A stretch of 64,000 bases of DNA. Source: WJMB01 sp964581465 (lineage in GTDB: Bacteria > RBG-13-66-14). This document shows positions 52,001 to 60,545 of this stretch, piece by piece (position 1 is the stretch's first letter; every line of letters starts with the position of its first letter). The stretch is from contig CAZOOP010000002.1 in NCBI GenBank assembly GCA_964581465.1, forward strand, positions 62,001 through 126,000, written 5' to 3'. Below the pieces are notes generated by a model. That model was not told where the DNA came from. It worked only from the letters and a program-made list of their open reading frames with translations, and searched no databases. The position numbers and the translations under genes are program-made.

Positions 52001-52983
52001 GGGTCCTCTTTGCTCATCTCCTCGGTGAGATCGAGGAGTTCGATTAGATTATCGACACTCTTGTCGAAGTCCTTGAGCAGGTAGTAGCACCAGGCCTTGC
52101 GGTAGACGGCCCGGGTGTATATCTGATCGATGATCTCTTCGTCTTCGGGCTGGATACGGTTGAAGTACTCGATGGCCGTGTACTTGCTGTCGCGCCCACC
52201 CTGCTCGTAGTAGTGCAGACCGATACGGAAGCTGCACTCGGGTTCGTACTCGGATTCGGGGAAAGTGTCGACGAGTTCTTTGTAGCTGCGGAAAGCCGCC
52301 TCTTTGTGGCTTTCCATGTTCTGGAAGTTGTCGACGTTGGCCAGCTCGGTCTGCACCGCGCCCATGTTGTAGACGGCCTGATCGTAGTACTTGGTCGGAT
52401 AGGGCTCGGCGCCGTCGGGCAGCCGGGAGTTGAGCAGGGAGACCTCTTTGTAGCGACCGACCAGGGTCTGATAGTACTTGTAGCTTTTGGTGTACAGGTC
52501 GACATAGATATTGTCGATTGAGCCGTTCTCGGGATCCGCTGCCGTCTGGTCGGGTTCGTAGCGCCGGGCCACCTCGGCGCGGTACTCCTTGTCGGTGAGC
52601 ATGTCCTCGGCCATCTGGTAGTAGAGCTCGCCAAGGTCGTAGTAGATCTCTTCGATGTAGGGGTTGGAGCTTTCCTGGTCTCCGGCCTCCTCCAGCGCCT
52701 GACGCTCTTCGTACTCGTCGACGATCAGTTGGAGCTGCTCGATGGCCTCCCAGCGCTTTTCATAGATCTCCGGGTTGAGCTCCTCCCGGGTCTGCTGATA
52801 GGACGAGGTGAGCTCCTCCCGGCTCGCATTGAGCTCCTCGAGGGTCTGCTTCTCCACCTCGGTCAACTCCGAGGCCGTGTCGACGGCTTCGTCGTCGCCT
52901 TCAGACGGTGTGCATCCCACCAGTGGCGCCAGCAGGAGTCCCACCGCTGTTGATACGACCAGGGCTGTGCGTTTTATCATCAT
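49045..52983 (-). CDS. giant TPR lipoprotein with acidic Thr/Glu-rich tail
   Basis: The 1312-aa protein has a signal and lipobox PLVGC (cysteine 24), then about 1100 residues of helical TPR-like repeats with tripartite spacing (phrases such as KYYDQAVYNMGAVQTELA, AFRSYKELVDTFPESEYEPE, AAEACGEIVENFPDHPEIDT). The tail of about 110 residues is almost all Thr, Glu, Asp, Pro and Gly, with imperfect repeats of the DETVDGESPDGETP type. It is a membrane-tethered protein-interaction scaffold; Myxococcus GltE, a TPR lipoprotein, is the nearest named analogue. It is co-directional with and 23 bases after the next TPR gene. Base composition in the tail is biased by its repeats. Confidence 0.8.
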   Translation of the reverse strand: MMIKRTALVVSTAVGLLLAPLVGCTPSEGDDEAVDTASELTEVEKQTLEELNASREELTSSYQQTREELNPEIYEKRWEAIEQLQLIVDEYEERQALEEAGDQESSNPYIEEIYYDLGELYYQMAEDMLTDKEYRAEVARRYEPDQTAADPENGSIDNIYVDLYTKSYKYYQTLVGRYKEVSLLNSRLPDGAEPYPTKYYDQAVYNMGAVQTELANVDNFQNMESHKEAAFRSYKELVDTFPESEYEPECSFRIGLHYYEQGGRDSKYTAIEYFNRIQPEDEEIIDQIYTRAVYRKAWCYYLLKDFDKSVDNLIELLDLTEEMSKEDPDNLQVEKYRIEAYDLVATSMMPAMIREGDEEKQLFDYDTVNGAVWYTGPDALAGYLESNNLLGNSYAPDIIKKSIQLYIDNSWYPQSIALREYYCDIYPNAPDAVKVFAKIIEDYERWYNSIGGTADATEGEQLWIQQEQARIRDMQNEARARFVDRYEEGSAWYEANKDNPEAMANAREVLALNLFNVGAYTYTKIVQNPEMPESQQLDLWQQIIDVFSRYLEDYPLEEHAYEANFYLAMALDAGQGNFELAGDNFVQTVFLYEKTDYNEISLWNAAGNYLTPAKERMEADTAGKTIQNMDELTNEQLRAKVPAANPHDALPEIVKKYIFAAREYGSRFPNGVTEGEVKRDPAELLNWEARFMMAYDCFDGGRAAYESVLELPDIPNYDENPSAITRSAVSMKVAESWYQQHYFRNAAEWFRRAAEYAEVGSEVEKTALANAANSDLISQEINEPEYEEVEGTEIPPEVRAQYEESALGYLQVARDNFTTNPEVSFTAFGKAVNIYYDILKDYPKAAEACGEIVENFPDHPEIDTAIYTQAMCYYEMEEWASAARTFESVLENDIESPKEPYALYRAGLCYENQEDWENSARIFTRYAETYEDTADPNELVDSYYRAATAMLELGQREAGRELLMTTVNKFEEYNAKEDVVIDPNIPAKAYFTIGEMLFEDEYIDLRLNGTIRDIDMAVAGEISPLIEDFQRKTALRNELAEIFARATKSTDPEVSFGAAYMRGQVFENYYLTVAQMSFDMEEINALADSDPYMFEAYLTAVDTILMTMQQEAQAAGRDQAVETYETIISQAEKTSVQNEWVDKSMERLVDLVPAKYMQYPPIGEKTGIDNNGASIWELEGAVIYSQTVDIAGMSEPEPPPETETTDETVDETVDGESPDGETPDETVDGESSDGETPDETTEETTDGESTEETTEDTPDDTVEDTADTEDTEVEETTEETALDETPDETPDETVPDETTEEPVTEDEAPAES

Positions 52984-53006
52984 CTCACCCGACTCTCCCG
53001 CCGGGG

Positions 53007-55853
53007 TTAACTGCTGGTTTCGTCCTCGTTCTCGGTTTCGGTTTCCGTTTCGATCTCGTCGTCACCGGTGGTTTCTTCGTCGGTGGAATCATCGTCGTCG
53101 GTCACGTTTTCTTCGGTGGTGTCCGAGACGGCGTCGGGTTCGTCACTGGAGGAATCGTCGGTCTCTTCGGTTACATCTGTGGTTTCGTCGTCGACGTCGG
53201 ACGTGTCATCTTCCTCCAGACTCTCTTCGCTCTCATCGGCCTCATCCGTTGATTCGTCGCTTGAATCCCCGGCTTCGTCGCTCTCTTCGGAATCGCCCGC
53301 GGCCTCGACGTCTTCGCCCGTCTCCGCGGTTTCGTCTTCACCGTCGGTGGATTCCTCCACCTCGCCCGCGCCGTCGGGGGAGGTGGTCTCCCCGTCCAGT
53401 TCCAGCTCTCCTTCACCCATGCCCGAGGCGCCGTTCTGGCCAACAGGGGTGGTTGGCTCGAAGAGCCGGATATGGGCCGTCGATAACTCGTCTATCTCTT
53501 CCCGGCGCTCTTGGAGCTTCATTTCATACTCGCTGATGCCCATGGCCCGAGCTTCCTGAATCTTACGCTCCTCGGCCTGCAGGGCGAGCTGTTCCTCCTG
53601 ACCCTCCAACTGTTCGGTCTGGACGCGGTATTCATCGGCGGCCTCGCGACGCTGCTGCTTCATGTCCTGCATGTGGGCGAAGGAGGTGTAGGCGCGGAAG
53701 AACTCGGCGTCGTCGGTGATGTCGCGGCCGATAATGTCGCGGCCGGAGATGAGCTGCTGCAGCTCGACGATGGCGTTCTTGAGGTCCTCGGCGTCCCGGG
53801 CGGCCTGGTCGAGCTCGTCCTTGAACAAGGCGTTGCCGCCGGAGTCGCGGATGGATTGGATCTCGTGGATGATGACCGAGTTGATGTACTCGAATTCGGA
53901 GTTGACGCTCTCGACGAGCTCCTGGTAGCGGGGGTGGGCCAGCATCAGCTCGCGATCGATGGTGTAGCCGTCGATGACCTGCTCGAAGGTGTCGGCGGCG
54001 TCGACGTACTCGCCCAGTTGCAGCTCGCAGTAGCCGATGAGGATGTAGGCGTCGGGGGCCATCTCGGTGTAGGGCATCCGGCGCAGCATACCGCGCATCA
54101 TGGCGATGACTTCCTTGAAGTCGTCTTCCACGCCGTTGCGGACCAGCAGGTAGGCCATGCCGACCTGGGCGTCGTCCCAGTTCTCGATGTCGCCGTAGTC
54201 GATCTGCTCGTATTCGAACCAGGCCTCGTCGTAGCGTTCCAAGCGCTGGTAGAGGTAGGCCAGGATGATATGGGCCCGGCCCTTGAGGCGCTCGGTGGCC
54301 TCGGTGGTCGGGGCGTTGGCCATCTGCTTGAACGACTCGACGGCGTCAAGCAGCAGGTTCTGCTTCACCTGGCACAGCCCGGCCAGGTAAGAGGCGTAGA
54401 TCGCGTACTCGCCGGAGGGGTTGATCCCCTTGACGACCTGGACCGCCTGGTCGTATTTGCGCAGGCGGTAGTAGCTCATCCCGACGACGTAGCGGCTGGA
54501 GTCGTTGAGCTCGTCGTAGTCCATGACGTCTACGAAGCGGCTGCCCTGCTGGTCCTGGAGCAGTTGGAAGCGTTCCCGGCTGGTGAAGGCCGGTTTGAGC
54601 GACAGCTCGGTGAAGTACTTGTCGGCCTCGGAGAAGAAGTCCGAGCGGTAGCTCATGTGTTCGAGGATGTTGAGCGAATACAGCGCCCAGAGGCTGTCCG
54701 GGTGGTCCTTTTTGCAGCGGATGAAGGCCCGCTGGGCGCCTTGGAAGTCTTCCATCTCGTAGAGGCTGTCGCCCCAACGATAGAGGATTTCGGGCAGCGA
54801 CGACGAGGTGGGATACTTCTCGGCGATGAACTGCAAGCGCTCGGCTGAGATGGGGTAGTTCTTGTCCAGGTAGAACTCCATCGCCTCGGTGAAGTAGAGC
54901 TGGGAGAGCTCCTCGAGTCGGGAGAGGGCGGCGCCGAGCTGGCTGTAGTCCGGATACTTGTTGCGGATGGTGTCGTAGCGCTCGCGGGCCTCTTCGCGTT
55001 CCTCCAGATAGAAGTAGCACTCGCCGGCGTAAAAGACGGCTTCCGGGGCCTCGGAGTAGCGATCGTAGGGGTCTTCGAGAAGTTTGAGGAAGAGGCTCAG
55101 GCCGCGCCGATACTCGGCGTCCTCGAAGGCGTCGAAGGCGTTGTGGCGGTTGATCCAGACCAGTTGCTTGAGCGACTCGCGGTAGACCCGGTCGGTCTGG
55201 TTGGGATAGTTCTGGATGATCCGCTCGTAGTAGCTTTCGGCCTCTTCGTAATCCTCGCGGGCGAAGTGACACTCGCCGAGTTTGTAGTAGGCGTCGAAGG
55301 TCTTGTCGAAGGAAGGATAATCGCTGAGCAGGCGCTCCAGCACATCCACGGCGTCCCGGTAGTCTTCGAGCTTGTAGAGGGAGTCGCCCCAGATGAACAG
55401 CACCGTGTCCAGCTTCGAGAAGCCGGGGTAGTAGTCGTCGATGAACTCGATCTCCTCGACGGCTTCCTCGTAGCGCGTCTGGGCGTCGGCCAGGTAGCCT
55501 TCGGCCTGGCTGGTCTCGTCGCGCTTGAGCGAGCGCTCGTACTTGTCGTAGTAGTACTCGCCCAGGTTGTACTTGTCCATCGCGGAGATGAAGTCGCGTT
55601 GGGCCATCGCCTCCAACTGGGCCGAGGCGCCCTCACGCTCGTAGCGGCGGATCAGGTCGACCTTGTCGATGTCGGCGCCGGAGAGCCGCTCGATCTCTTC
55701 GCTCAGACCGCCCTCGCCGCCCTCGCCCTCGCGCAGCTCCTCGAGCAGCTCGGCGTCCTGAGCCGCGGCGCCCATCGCCCCTGCGTCGACCAGGGTGGCG
55801 ACGGCGGGGAGCAGCAGCAGCGCCAATGTGATCTTCGGGAGTCTCGTCATCAT
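53007..55853 (-). CDS. giant periplasmic TPR protein with acidic tail
   Basis: The 948-aa protein has a cleavable signal (about 1-32, no lipobox). About 750 residues of TPR-type helical pairs follow (RYEEAVEEIEFIDDYYPGFS, DAVDVLERLLSDYPSFDKTF, EEAESYYERIIQNYPNQTDR). Near 735-800 there is a coiled coil rich in Gln, Glu and Arg, and the last 135 residues are acidic Asp/Glu/Ser/Thr. It resembles the following gene in design: TPR body plus disordered acidic tail. Together they may form a periplasmic scaffold between motor and outer membrane, comparable to GltD/GltE of Myxococcus (analogy by architecture). An upstream spacer of about 450 bases carries no gene. Confidence 0.8.
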   Translation of the reverse strand: MMTRLPKITLALLLLPAVATLVDAGAMGAAAQDAELLEELREGEGGEGGLSEEIERLSGADIDKVDLIRRYEREGASAQLEAMAQRDFISAMDKYNLGEYYYDKYERSLKRDETSQAEGYLADAQTRYEEAVEEIEFIDDYYPGFSKLDTVLFIWGDSLYKLEDYRDAVDVLERLLSDYPSFDKTFDAYYKLGECHFAREDYEEAESYYERIIQNYPNQTDRVYRESLKQLVWINRHNAFDAFEDAEYRRGLSLFLKLLEDPYDRYSEAPEAVFYAGECYFYLEEREEARERYDTIRNKYPDYSQLGAALSRLEELSQLYFTEAMEFYLDKNYPISAERLQFIAEKYPTSSSLPEILYRWGDSLYEMEDFQGAQRAFIRCKKDHPDSLWALYSLNILEHMSYRSDFFSEADKYFTELSLKPAFTSRERFQLLQDQQGSRFVDVMDYDELNDSSRYVVGMSYYRLRKYDQAVQVVKGINPSGEYAIYASYLAGLCQVKQNLLLDAVESFKQMANAPTTEATERLKGRAHIILAYLYQRLERYDEAWFEYEQIDYGDIENWDDAQVGMAYLLVRNGVEDDFKEVIAMMRGMLRRMPYTEMAPDAYILIGYCELQLGEYVDAADTFEQVIDGYTIDRELMLAHPRYQELVESVNSEFEYINSVIIHEIQSIRDSGGNALFKDELDQAARDAEDLKNAIVELQQLISGRDIIGRDITDDAEFFRAYTSFAHMQDMKQQRREAADEYRVQTEQLEGQEEQLALQAEERKIQEARAMGISEYEMKLQERREEIDELSTAHIRLFEPTTPVGQNGASGMGEGELELDGETTSPDGAGEVEESTDGEDETAETGEDVEAAGDSEESDEAGDSSDESTDEADESEESLEEDDTSDVDDETTDVTEETDDSSSDEPDAVSDTTEENVTDDDDSTDEETTGDDEIETETETENEDETSS

Positions 55854-56300
55854 CCATCACCCGGCGGAGGGAGGTGGGCTGGGGCCCGTCGAGGATCGAG
55901 GTAATCGGTTTACAGCGAGAGCCCGGCAAGCCCACGGGCGGTCGGCATCGAAGCTTTCAGGCTCCGTTCGACGGAGGTAGATTATTAATTAGATGTTTAA
56001 GGATGCAATTTACTTGTTACCTTGATAATGAAATAGCACGAAAAACCGGCGGACGCAAGCCTCTAAAACCTTGGCGTCGCCTGGCGGCGGCGATGGTTTG
56101 AAACAGCGCCGGTTGGATTATCTTGAACCTGGAGCTTCTTGACGTCGGCCTCTCGCCGTGTGCGCCTTGAAGGTGCCCTCTTCACATTGTCGTCTCACAT
56201 TGTCTTCCGGCGGCGTTTGATCGGCTTGGGGCTTACGGAGCCACCGCAGCGCTGTTCGTCTTCGTCCATCCCCGGTGGGGCTCACCGCGACGGCTAAGCT
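55854..56300. other. spacer between the barrel gene and the TPR genes
   Basis: No gene seen. An AT-rich patch at 55980-56040 may hold a minus-strand promoter for the TPR gene, but hexamer spacing is poor. Confidence 0.35.
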
Positions 56301-57326
56301 CTACTCGGTGTCTCCGCCGCTCTCACCCTCCCGCTCGTCGGCGATGCGGTCGCGCAGCTCGGAAAGGCGCTCCTGGATCTCGCGGCGGCGGATCTGGATT
56401 TCGCGCAGGCGGTCCTCGCCCTCTTCGATACGCTGGTCGATGAGTTCCAGTTTCTTGACGTCGGTGTCGGTGACGAAGGGGCCGAACTGGACGCCGAAAT
56501 GAACGCCGAAGCCGACCTGATCGTATTCATCGACCACGCCGTTCTGCACCTCGAGGATTTCCTCGTCGGAGTAGAAGAGCATCTCCAGTTTGTCGAAGGA
56601 GACGCCGACCTCCATGCCGTACCAGGGCAGCTCGTAGAGGACGCCGAAGTTCAGGTCGCGGCCGGTGACCTCCAGGGCGATGGAGAGGAAATAGAAGGGC
56701 TTGTACTCCAGGGCGCCGAAGATGCCCTGCCAGGTTTCCGAATCGGTATACTTGCTGACGTACTGGCCCTGGAACATGCCCGTGCCCAAGCCAAGGTGCC
56801 CCGTCAGGGGGATCTCCAGGGCGGGGTAGAAATCCTTGGAGAAGACCAGGTAGGCCGAAATCTCGTCGAACCACTTACGTTCGTAACCGGCGGGGAAGTA
56901 GGGTGAGGCGCCGCCGGATTCCCCCGGCGTCCCGAATGAGCTGATCTGGACGTCGCCGCCGATGTTGCGCACGCCTAATGCCACCGCCGGGAAGCGCGGG
57001 GTTTCGTTGATGAAACGCAGCTCGGCGCTGCCCGTGTAGGCGGAAGTGTCGAAGTCGTAACCGGCGAAGGAGAGCTCCAGACCCAGGCCCCAGAACTCCA
57101 GGCCACCGCTCAGGGAAACGTCGTAGTAATCGGTGATGTTTGGGTCGGTGGGCGTCATCCCGAGGAAGAAGCTGCCGGCGTAGCCGACCTTGATGGCGGT
57201 GTGTTCGAGGGTGTAGGCGGTGGGGATGCTCATCAACCCGGGGTTGATGTAGGGACCCGCCGCCGCCGGCAGGACGCAGGCGAAGAGGAGGACGGCGAGC
57301 AGGGCGCTGAGTATGGGCCTTTTCAT
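56301..57326 (-). CDS. outer-membrane beta-barrel protein with C-terminal coiled coil
   Basis: A 341-aa protein starting at ATG 57326; upstream codons to 57680 are not signal-like. Signal MKRPILSALLAVLLFACVLP is cut near 24. The mature start (INPGLMSIPTAYTLEHTAIK) recalls YjbH-type or similar barrels. About ten amphipathic strands follow, rich in Phe, Tyr and Gly (FGVHFGVQFGPFVT), and then a helical coiled-coil end of about 45 residues (LRDRIADEREGESGGDTE). The barrel with a periplasmic helix could be the outer-membrane part of the Glt-like complex (compare GltA, GltB, GltH). It is the first gene of the minus-strand run. No Shine-Dalgarno is visible before the ATG. Confidence 0.7.
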   Translation of the reverse strand: MKRPILSALLAVLLFACVLPAAAGPYINPGLMSIPTAYTLEHTAIKVGYAGSFFLGMTPTDPNITDYYDVSLSGGLEFWGLGLELSFAGYDFDTSAYTGSAELRFINETPRFPAVALGVRNIGGDVQISSFGTPGESGGASPYFPAGYERKWFDEISAYLVFSKDFYPALEIPLTGHLGLGTGMFQGQYVSKYTDSETWQGIFGALEYKPFYFLSIALEVTGRDLNFGVLYELPWYGMEVGVSFDKLEMLFYSDEEILEVQNGVVDEYDQVGFGVHFGVQFGPFVTDTDVKKLELIDQRIEEGEDRLREIQIRRREIQERLSELRDRIADEREGESGGDTE

Positions 57327-57919
57327 GGTAAAGATACAAAAACCCCCATCTGACGGCCGGTTTCTCGATTCGGGGTGGTGAACCCCTCGTCGAGGCTTCG
57401 CTACGCCCAGGTTGGCTTGATGGTCCGGCTCGTGAGGACCGGCACACAGCCGCGGCCGTCGTCTCGGGTTTCTTGGTTGGCCGGAAGCCTGTTCAGATTG
57501 GTTGGGAAGTGAAGCGGTTTGTGCGCTATAGTCGATCAGCCGTCGACCGGAACGAATCGGCGCTGTTATTCCGTTCGACGGCTCGAACTCCACCGCCGGC
57601 CGTTCTACTGCTCCAGCGTTCGAGGAGGCGGAACCTCCCCGAGGCATATCATGCTCCCCGGTCAATCTGAGAACCTGCATGGCGTAGTCGGTCGCCCCTC
57701 ATGCGTCCACCCGCCTTCAGTTCTTGAAAGCAGTTTATATGGAAATTACTGCACTGTCAAGCTGTTTGGCCGTTATCAGGGAGTTTGCGGCTGCTGTTCA
57801 AACCATTGATTCTCCAGTTGGTCCGCCTTTGGTAAAGCGAAGGCCAAGGGCGGGCCGTTGTCGATTGGCGAAACCTCTTCCAAGCCAGCCCGCTCCCCGC
57901 CGTCCCGCCCCGCCCGCGC
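57327..57919. other. divergent promoter region
   Basis: Lies between the minus-strand barrel gene and the plus-strand M28 peptidase. No gene is supported; in-frame codons upstream of either start read as shadow sequence. A plus-strand promoter is listed separately. Confidence 0.4.
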
Positions 57920-57949
57920 TTGACTCTGCGACGACCCGGGGGCTATACT
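57920..57949 (+). promoter_or_regulatory. sigma70-type promoter of the M28 peptidase gene
   Basis: TTGACT (57920-57925), 18-base spacer, TATACT (57944-57949), about 95 bases before the ATG at 58045. Confidence 0.6.
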
Positions 57950-58044
57950 GCAAGCTGACCTGTCAGTCTGCGCAACGTCGGCTGCGACGGCTTCTATCCC
58001 CCACCGTCGTCCCCGGGACGACACCGCCGGAATCGGGTTGCCTC

Positions 58045-60444
58045 ATGATCAAGACTCCGTTCACCATGCCGCGCCTCTGGGCGTGTCTGATCCTGATCTG
58101 CGCCCTCGCCACCCCGGCGGCCTACATCAATGCTACCGCCGAGCGACCCGGATCGGTCGATGGAGCGGGGCTTTATTTCGGCGACTTCGACGGTCTGTCC
58201 CTCTATCTCGGTGCCCGGCCCGGTGCGGACGCCGTGGCCGTCGAGGATATTGAGGACCTCTACCTGCTCAGCCGTCGCGACGGTGTCCCGCCGACCCTCC
58301 CCGCCGATGTCGAGGTGTTGGGCGAGCTGCCCGGCGGCGGCCTGATCTGCCGCCTGCGACCCCGCCGACTGGCCGCCCTGGCCGTCGATCCCGCCCTGCA
58401 GTACCGGGCCCTCACGCCCCTGCTGCGCTACACGGGCGATCTGGACCCGCCCACCCCCGCCGGCGGTTTCGACGACGAGGTAGAGCTGGTCGAGCTGGAC
58501 TCCATCGACGCCTACAACCTGGCCCTGACCAACTTCCGCACGCGCTACACCTACAGCGAGCCGATCAACGACGCCCGGGACTACCTGGTCTCCGAGCTCG
58601 AGGCCTGCGGCTTCGAGGTCACCCTGGAAAGCTGGCTCGGCGAGCACGCGATCTCTCTGGCCGCCGAGGGCCAACTGGTCCTGCTGGGCACCCGGATGAG
58701 CTACGCCTTCTTCTCCACCGACGGCGGAACGAACTTCAAGGCCTTCCTGCCCCCGGAGGGAGCGATGGATTTCGGCGTCTATGGCTGTGAGGCCTTCACT
58801 CCCGAGACCTTTTACTATGGAGCCGGCACCCGCTTCCACCGCTCCATCGACTCCGGCTGGAGCTGGCAGGGCGTGGACCTCTTCGAGGCACCGCGCACCC
58901 TGCGGGCGATGGACTTCGCCGATGTCGATCACGGCTACGCCGTCGACGCGAGCGGGGGCTTCCGGATCACCGACGACGGCGGCTTGACCTGGAGCGAGGG
59001 CGGAGCCGTCGACGGCTCGGTCTACGACATCTGCGCCCCGGCGGACCACCCCGGCGTGGTCTACGCCGTGGGTGGCCAGGGCTCGGTCTGGCGCTCGCTG
59101 AACCACGCCGGCGATTGGGAATTGGTGCGCTCGGGACAGGAAACCCTGCGCACCATCGCCTACAACGCCGGGGTCTACGTGACCGCCGGCAACGGCGTCG
59201 TGCTGCGTAGTGAGAACGGCGATGAATGGACCAGCCTGAGCCTTCCCGATGCCGATGAGTCCACCTTCTTTCTGGGCTCCAGCGCCTACAGCGGAAGGGG
59301 TTTCGTCCTCACCGGCCAGTTGGGCACCCTCTGGATCAGCGACGACGGCGAAAGCTGGCGGCGGGTGCTGCTGCCCACCGGCGGGGTGGTCAACTGCGCC
59401 GACGACGGCGGCGTCAGGCTCTGGGTCGCCGGCCAGGACGGCCCCCTGAGCTCCAGCGACGGCGAGAGCTTCACCAACCACATCGACGCCCTGGACCCCG
59501 ACTGCGAGGTCGTCTGGCAGAACGTCATCGGCGAGAAAACGGGCACCGAACACCCGGAGAGCAACATCTACCTGACCGCCCACTACGACTCAATAGCCAC
59601 CGACGTCGATCCCTACACCCTGGCTCCCGGGGCCAACGACAACGGCTCCGCCGACGCCGCTCTGCTCGAGGCCGCCCGGGTACTGGCCGACCACCAGCCG
59701 CGGCGCACCCTGCGCGTGGCTTTCTTCAGCGCCGAGGAGCTCGGTCTCCACGGCAGCTATCACCACGTCAACAACCTGGTGCGCTCCGGTGGCCGGGCCG
59801 ACGCCGTGCTCAACGTCGATATGGTGGTCTGGAGCGATCCCGCCGGTGAGCAGGAGGACCTGGACATCATCTGCAACGGCCCCAGCGCCTGGCTGGCCGA
59901 TTACCTCGTCGGCGCCTGCGCGGATTACGGCGACGGCATGCCCGGCTACAAGCTCCTCGATGACGAGTTCTTCCGCTCCGACCACGCACCCTTCTGGTAC
60001 GCCGGCTTCCCCGCCGTGCTGACCATCGAGGACTTCGACGTCCCCTACCCCTACTATCACACCAGCCAGGACGACTACCCGACCATCCAGGACGAGTTCA
60101 ACCTCACTCGACAGGTCACCCGGGCCGTCGTCGGCGCCGTCCTCGGACTCACCGGCGGCGAGGCCGACTGGGAGGGCGATTTGGCCGGAGCCTACGCCTA
60201 TCCCAATCCCTACCGCCCCGCCAACGGCGGTTCGCTGACCTTCACCGGCCTGACCCCGGGCACCGAGGTGCGGGTGCACTCCGTCGACGGCTCCCTGCTT
60301 TACAACGCGATCAGTGACGGCCCGACCCTGAGCTGGAGCGCCGTCAACGACGCCGGAGCCGAGCTGGCCGCCGGGGTTTACCTTTTCGTCCTGCGCGCTC
60401 CCGACGGCGAAACCAAAAGCGGGCGTCTGGCGGTCATCCGCTGA
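58045..60444 (+). CDS. secreted M28 aminopeptidase-like protein with inserted beta-propeller and sorting-type tail
   Basis: 799 aa from ATG 58045 (frame open from 57724; no signal there). Signal at 1-26. Residues 140-200 look like the first helices of an M28 domain (YLVSELEACGFEVTLESW). About 205-480 are repeated Ycf48/BNR-like blades (FFSTDGGTNF, ITDDGGLTWSE, WISDDGESWRR). The M28 core then resumes: H513 in HYDS, D532 in GANDNGSA, E564-E565 in SAEELG, and SDHAPFWYAGFPAV. The last about 85 residues (YPNPYRPANGGSLTFTG to the Arg end) match FlgD-like or C-terminal sorting modules. It is likely secreted and surface-bound. The propeller splitting the peptidase is the odd feature. Confidence 0.82.
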   Translation: MIKTPFTMPRLWACLILICALATPAAYINATAERPGSVDGAGLYFGDFDGLSLYLGARPGADAVAVEDIEDLYLLSRRDGVPPTLPADVEVLGELPGGGLICRLRPRRLAALAVDPALQYRALTPLLRYTGDLDPPTPAGGFDDEVELVELDSIDAYNLALTNFRTRYTYSEPINDARDYLVSELEACGFEVTLESWLGEHAISLAAEGQLVLLGTRMSYAFFSTDGGTNFKAFLPPEGAMDFGVYGCEAFTPETFYYGAGTRFHRSIDSGWSWQGVDLFEAPRTLRAMDFADVDHGYAVDASGGFRITDDGGLTWSEGGAVDGSVYDICAPADHPGVVYAVGGQGSVWRSLNHAGDWELVRSGQETLRTIAYNAGVYVTAGNGVVLRSENGDEWTSLSLPDADESTFFLGSSAYSGRGFVLTGQLGTLWISDDGESWRRVLLPTGGVVNCADDGGVRLWVAGQDGPLSSSDGESFTNHIDALDPDCEVVWQNVIGEKTGTEHPESNIYLTAHYDSIATDVDPYTLAPGANDNGSADAALLEAARVLADHQPRRTLRVAFFSAEELGLHGSYHHVNNLVRSGGRADAVLNVDMVVWSDPAGEQEDLDIICNGPSAWLADYLVGACADYGDGMPGYKLLDDEFFRSDHAPFWYAGFPAVLTIEDFDVPYPYYHTSQDDYPTIQDEFNLTRQVTRAVVGAVLGLTGGEADWEGDLAGAYAYPNPYRPANGGSLTFTGLTPGTEVRVHSVDGSLLYNAISDGPTLSWSAVNDAGAELAAGVYLFVLRAPDGETKSGRLAVIR

Positions 60445-60545
60445 GGCGCTCCTGGCTCTCCCCGTTGGTGTGTTCCGTATCACATCATCCTGTCCGCGAC
60501 TTTATTATCCTCCACCTGAGGATTGTTCACTAGCGAGTTGATTGG

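Noticed and set aside
50407..52047. Long plus-strand reading frame (546 codons) and others such as 53511-54848 and 45813-46805
   Set aside because: They lie exactly opposite real minus-strand genes in GC-rich DNA, are Val/Gly/Asp/Leu-rich in the manner of antisense shadows, and have no ribosome binding site or domain.
57994..59583. Minus-strand frame of 529 codons
   Set aside because: Antisense shadow of the M28 peptidase, with biased composition and no motif.
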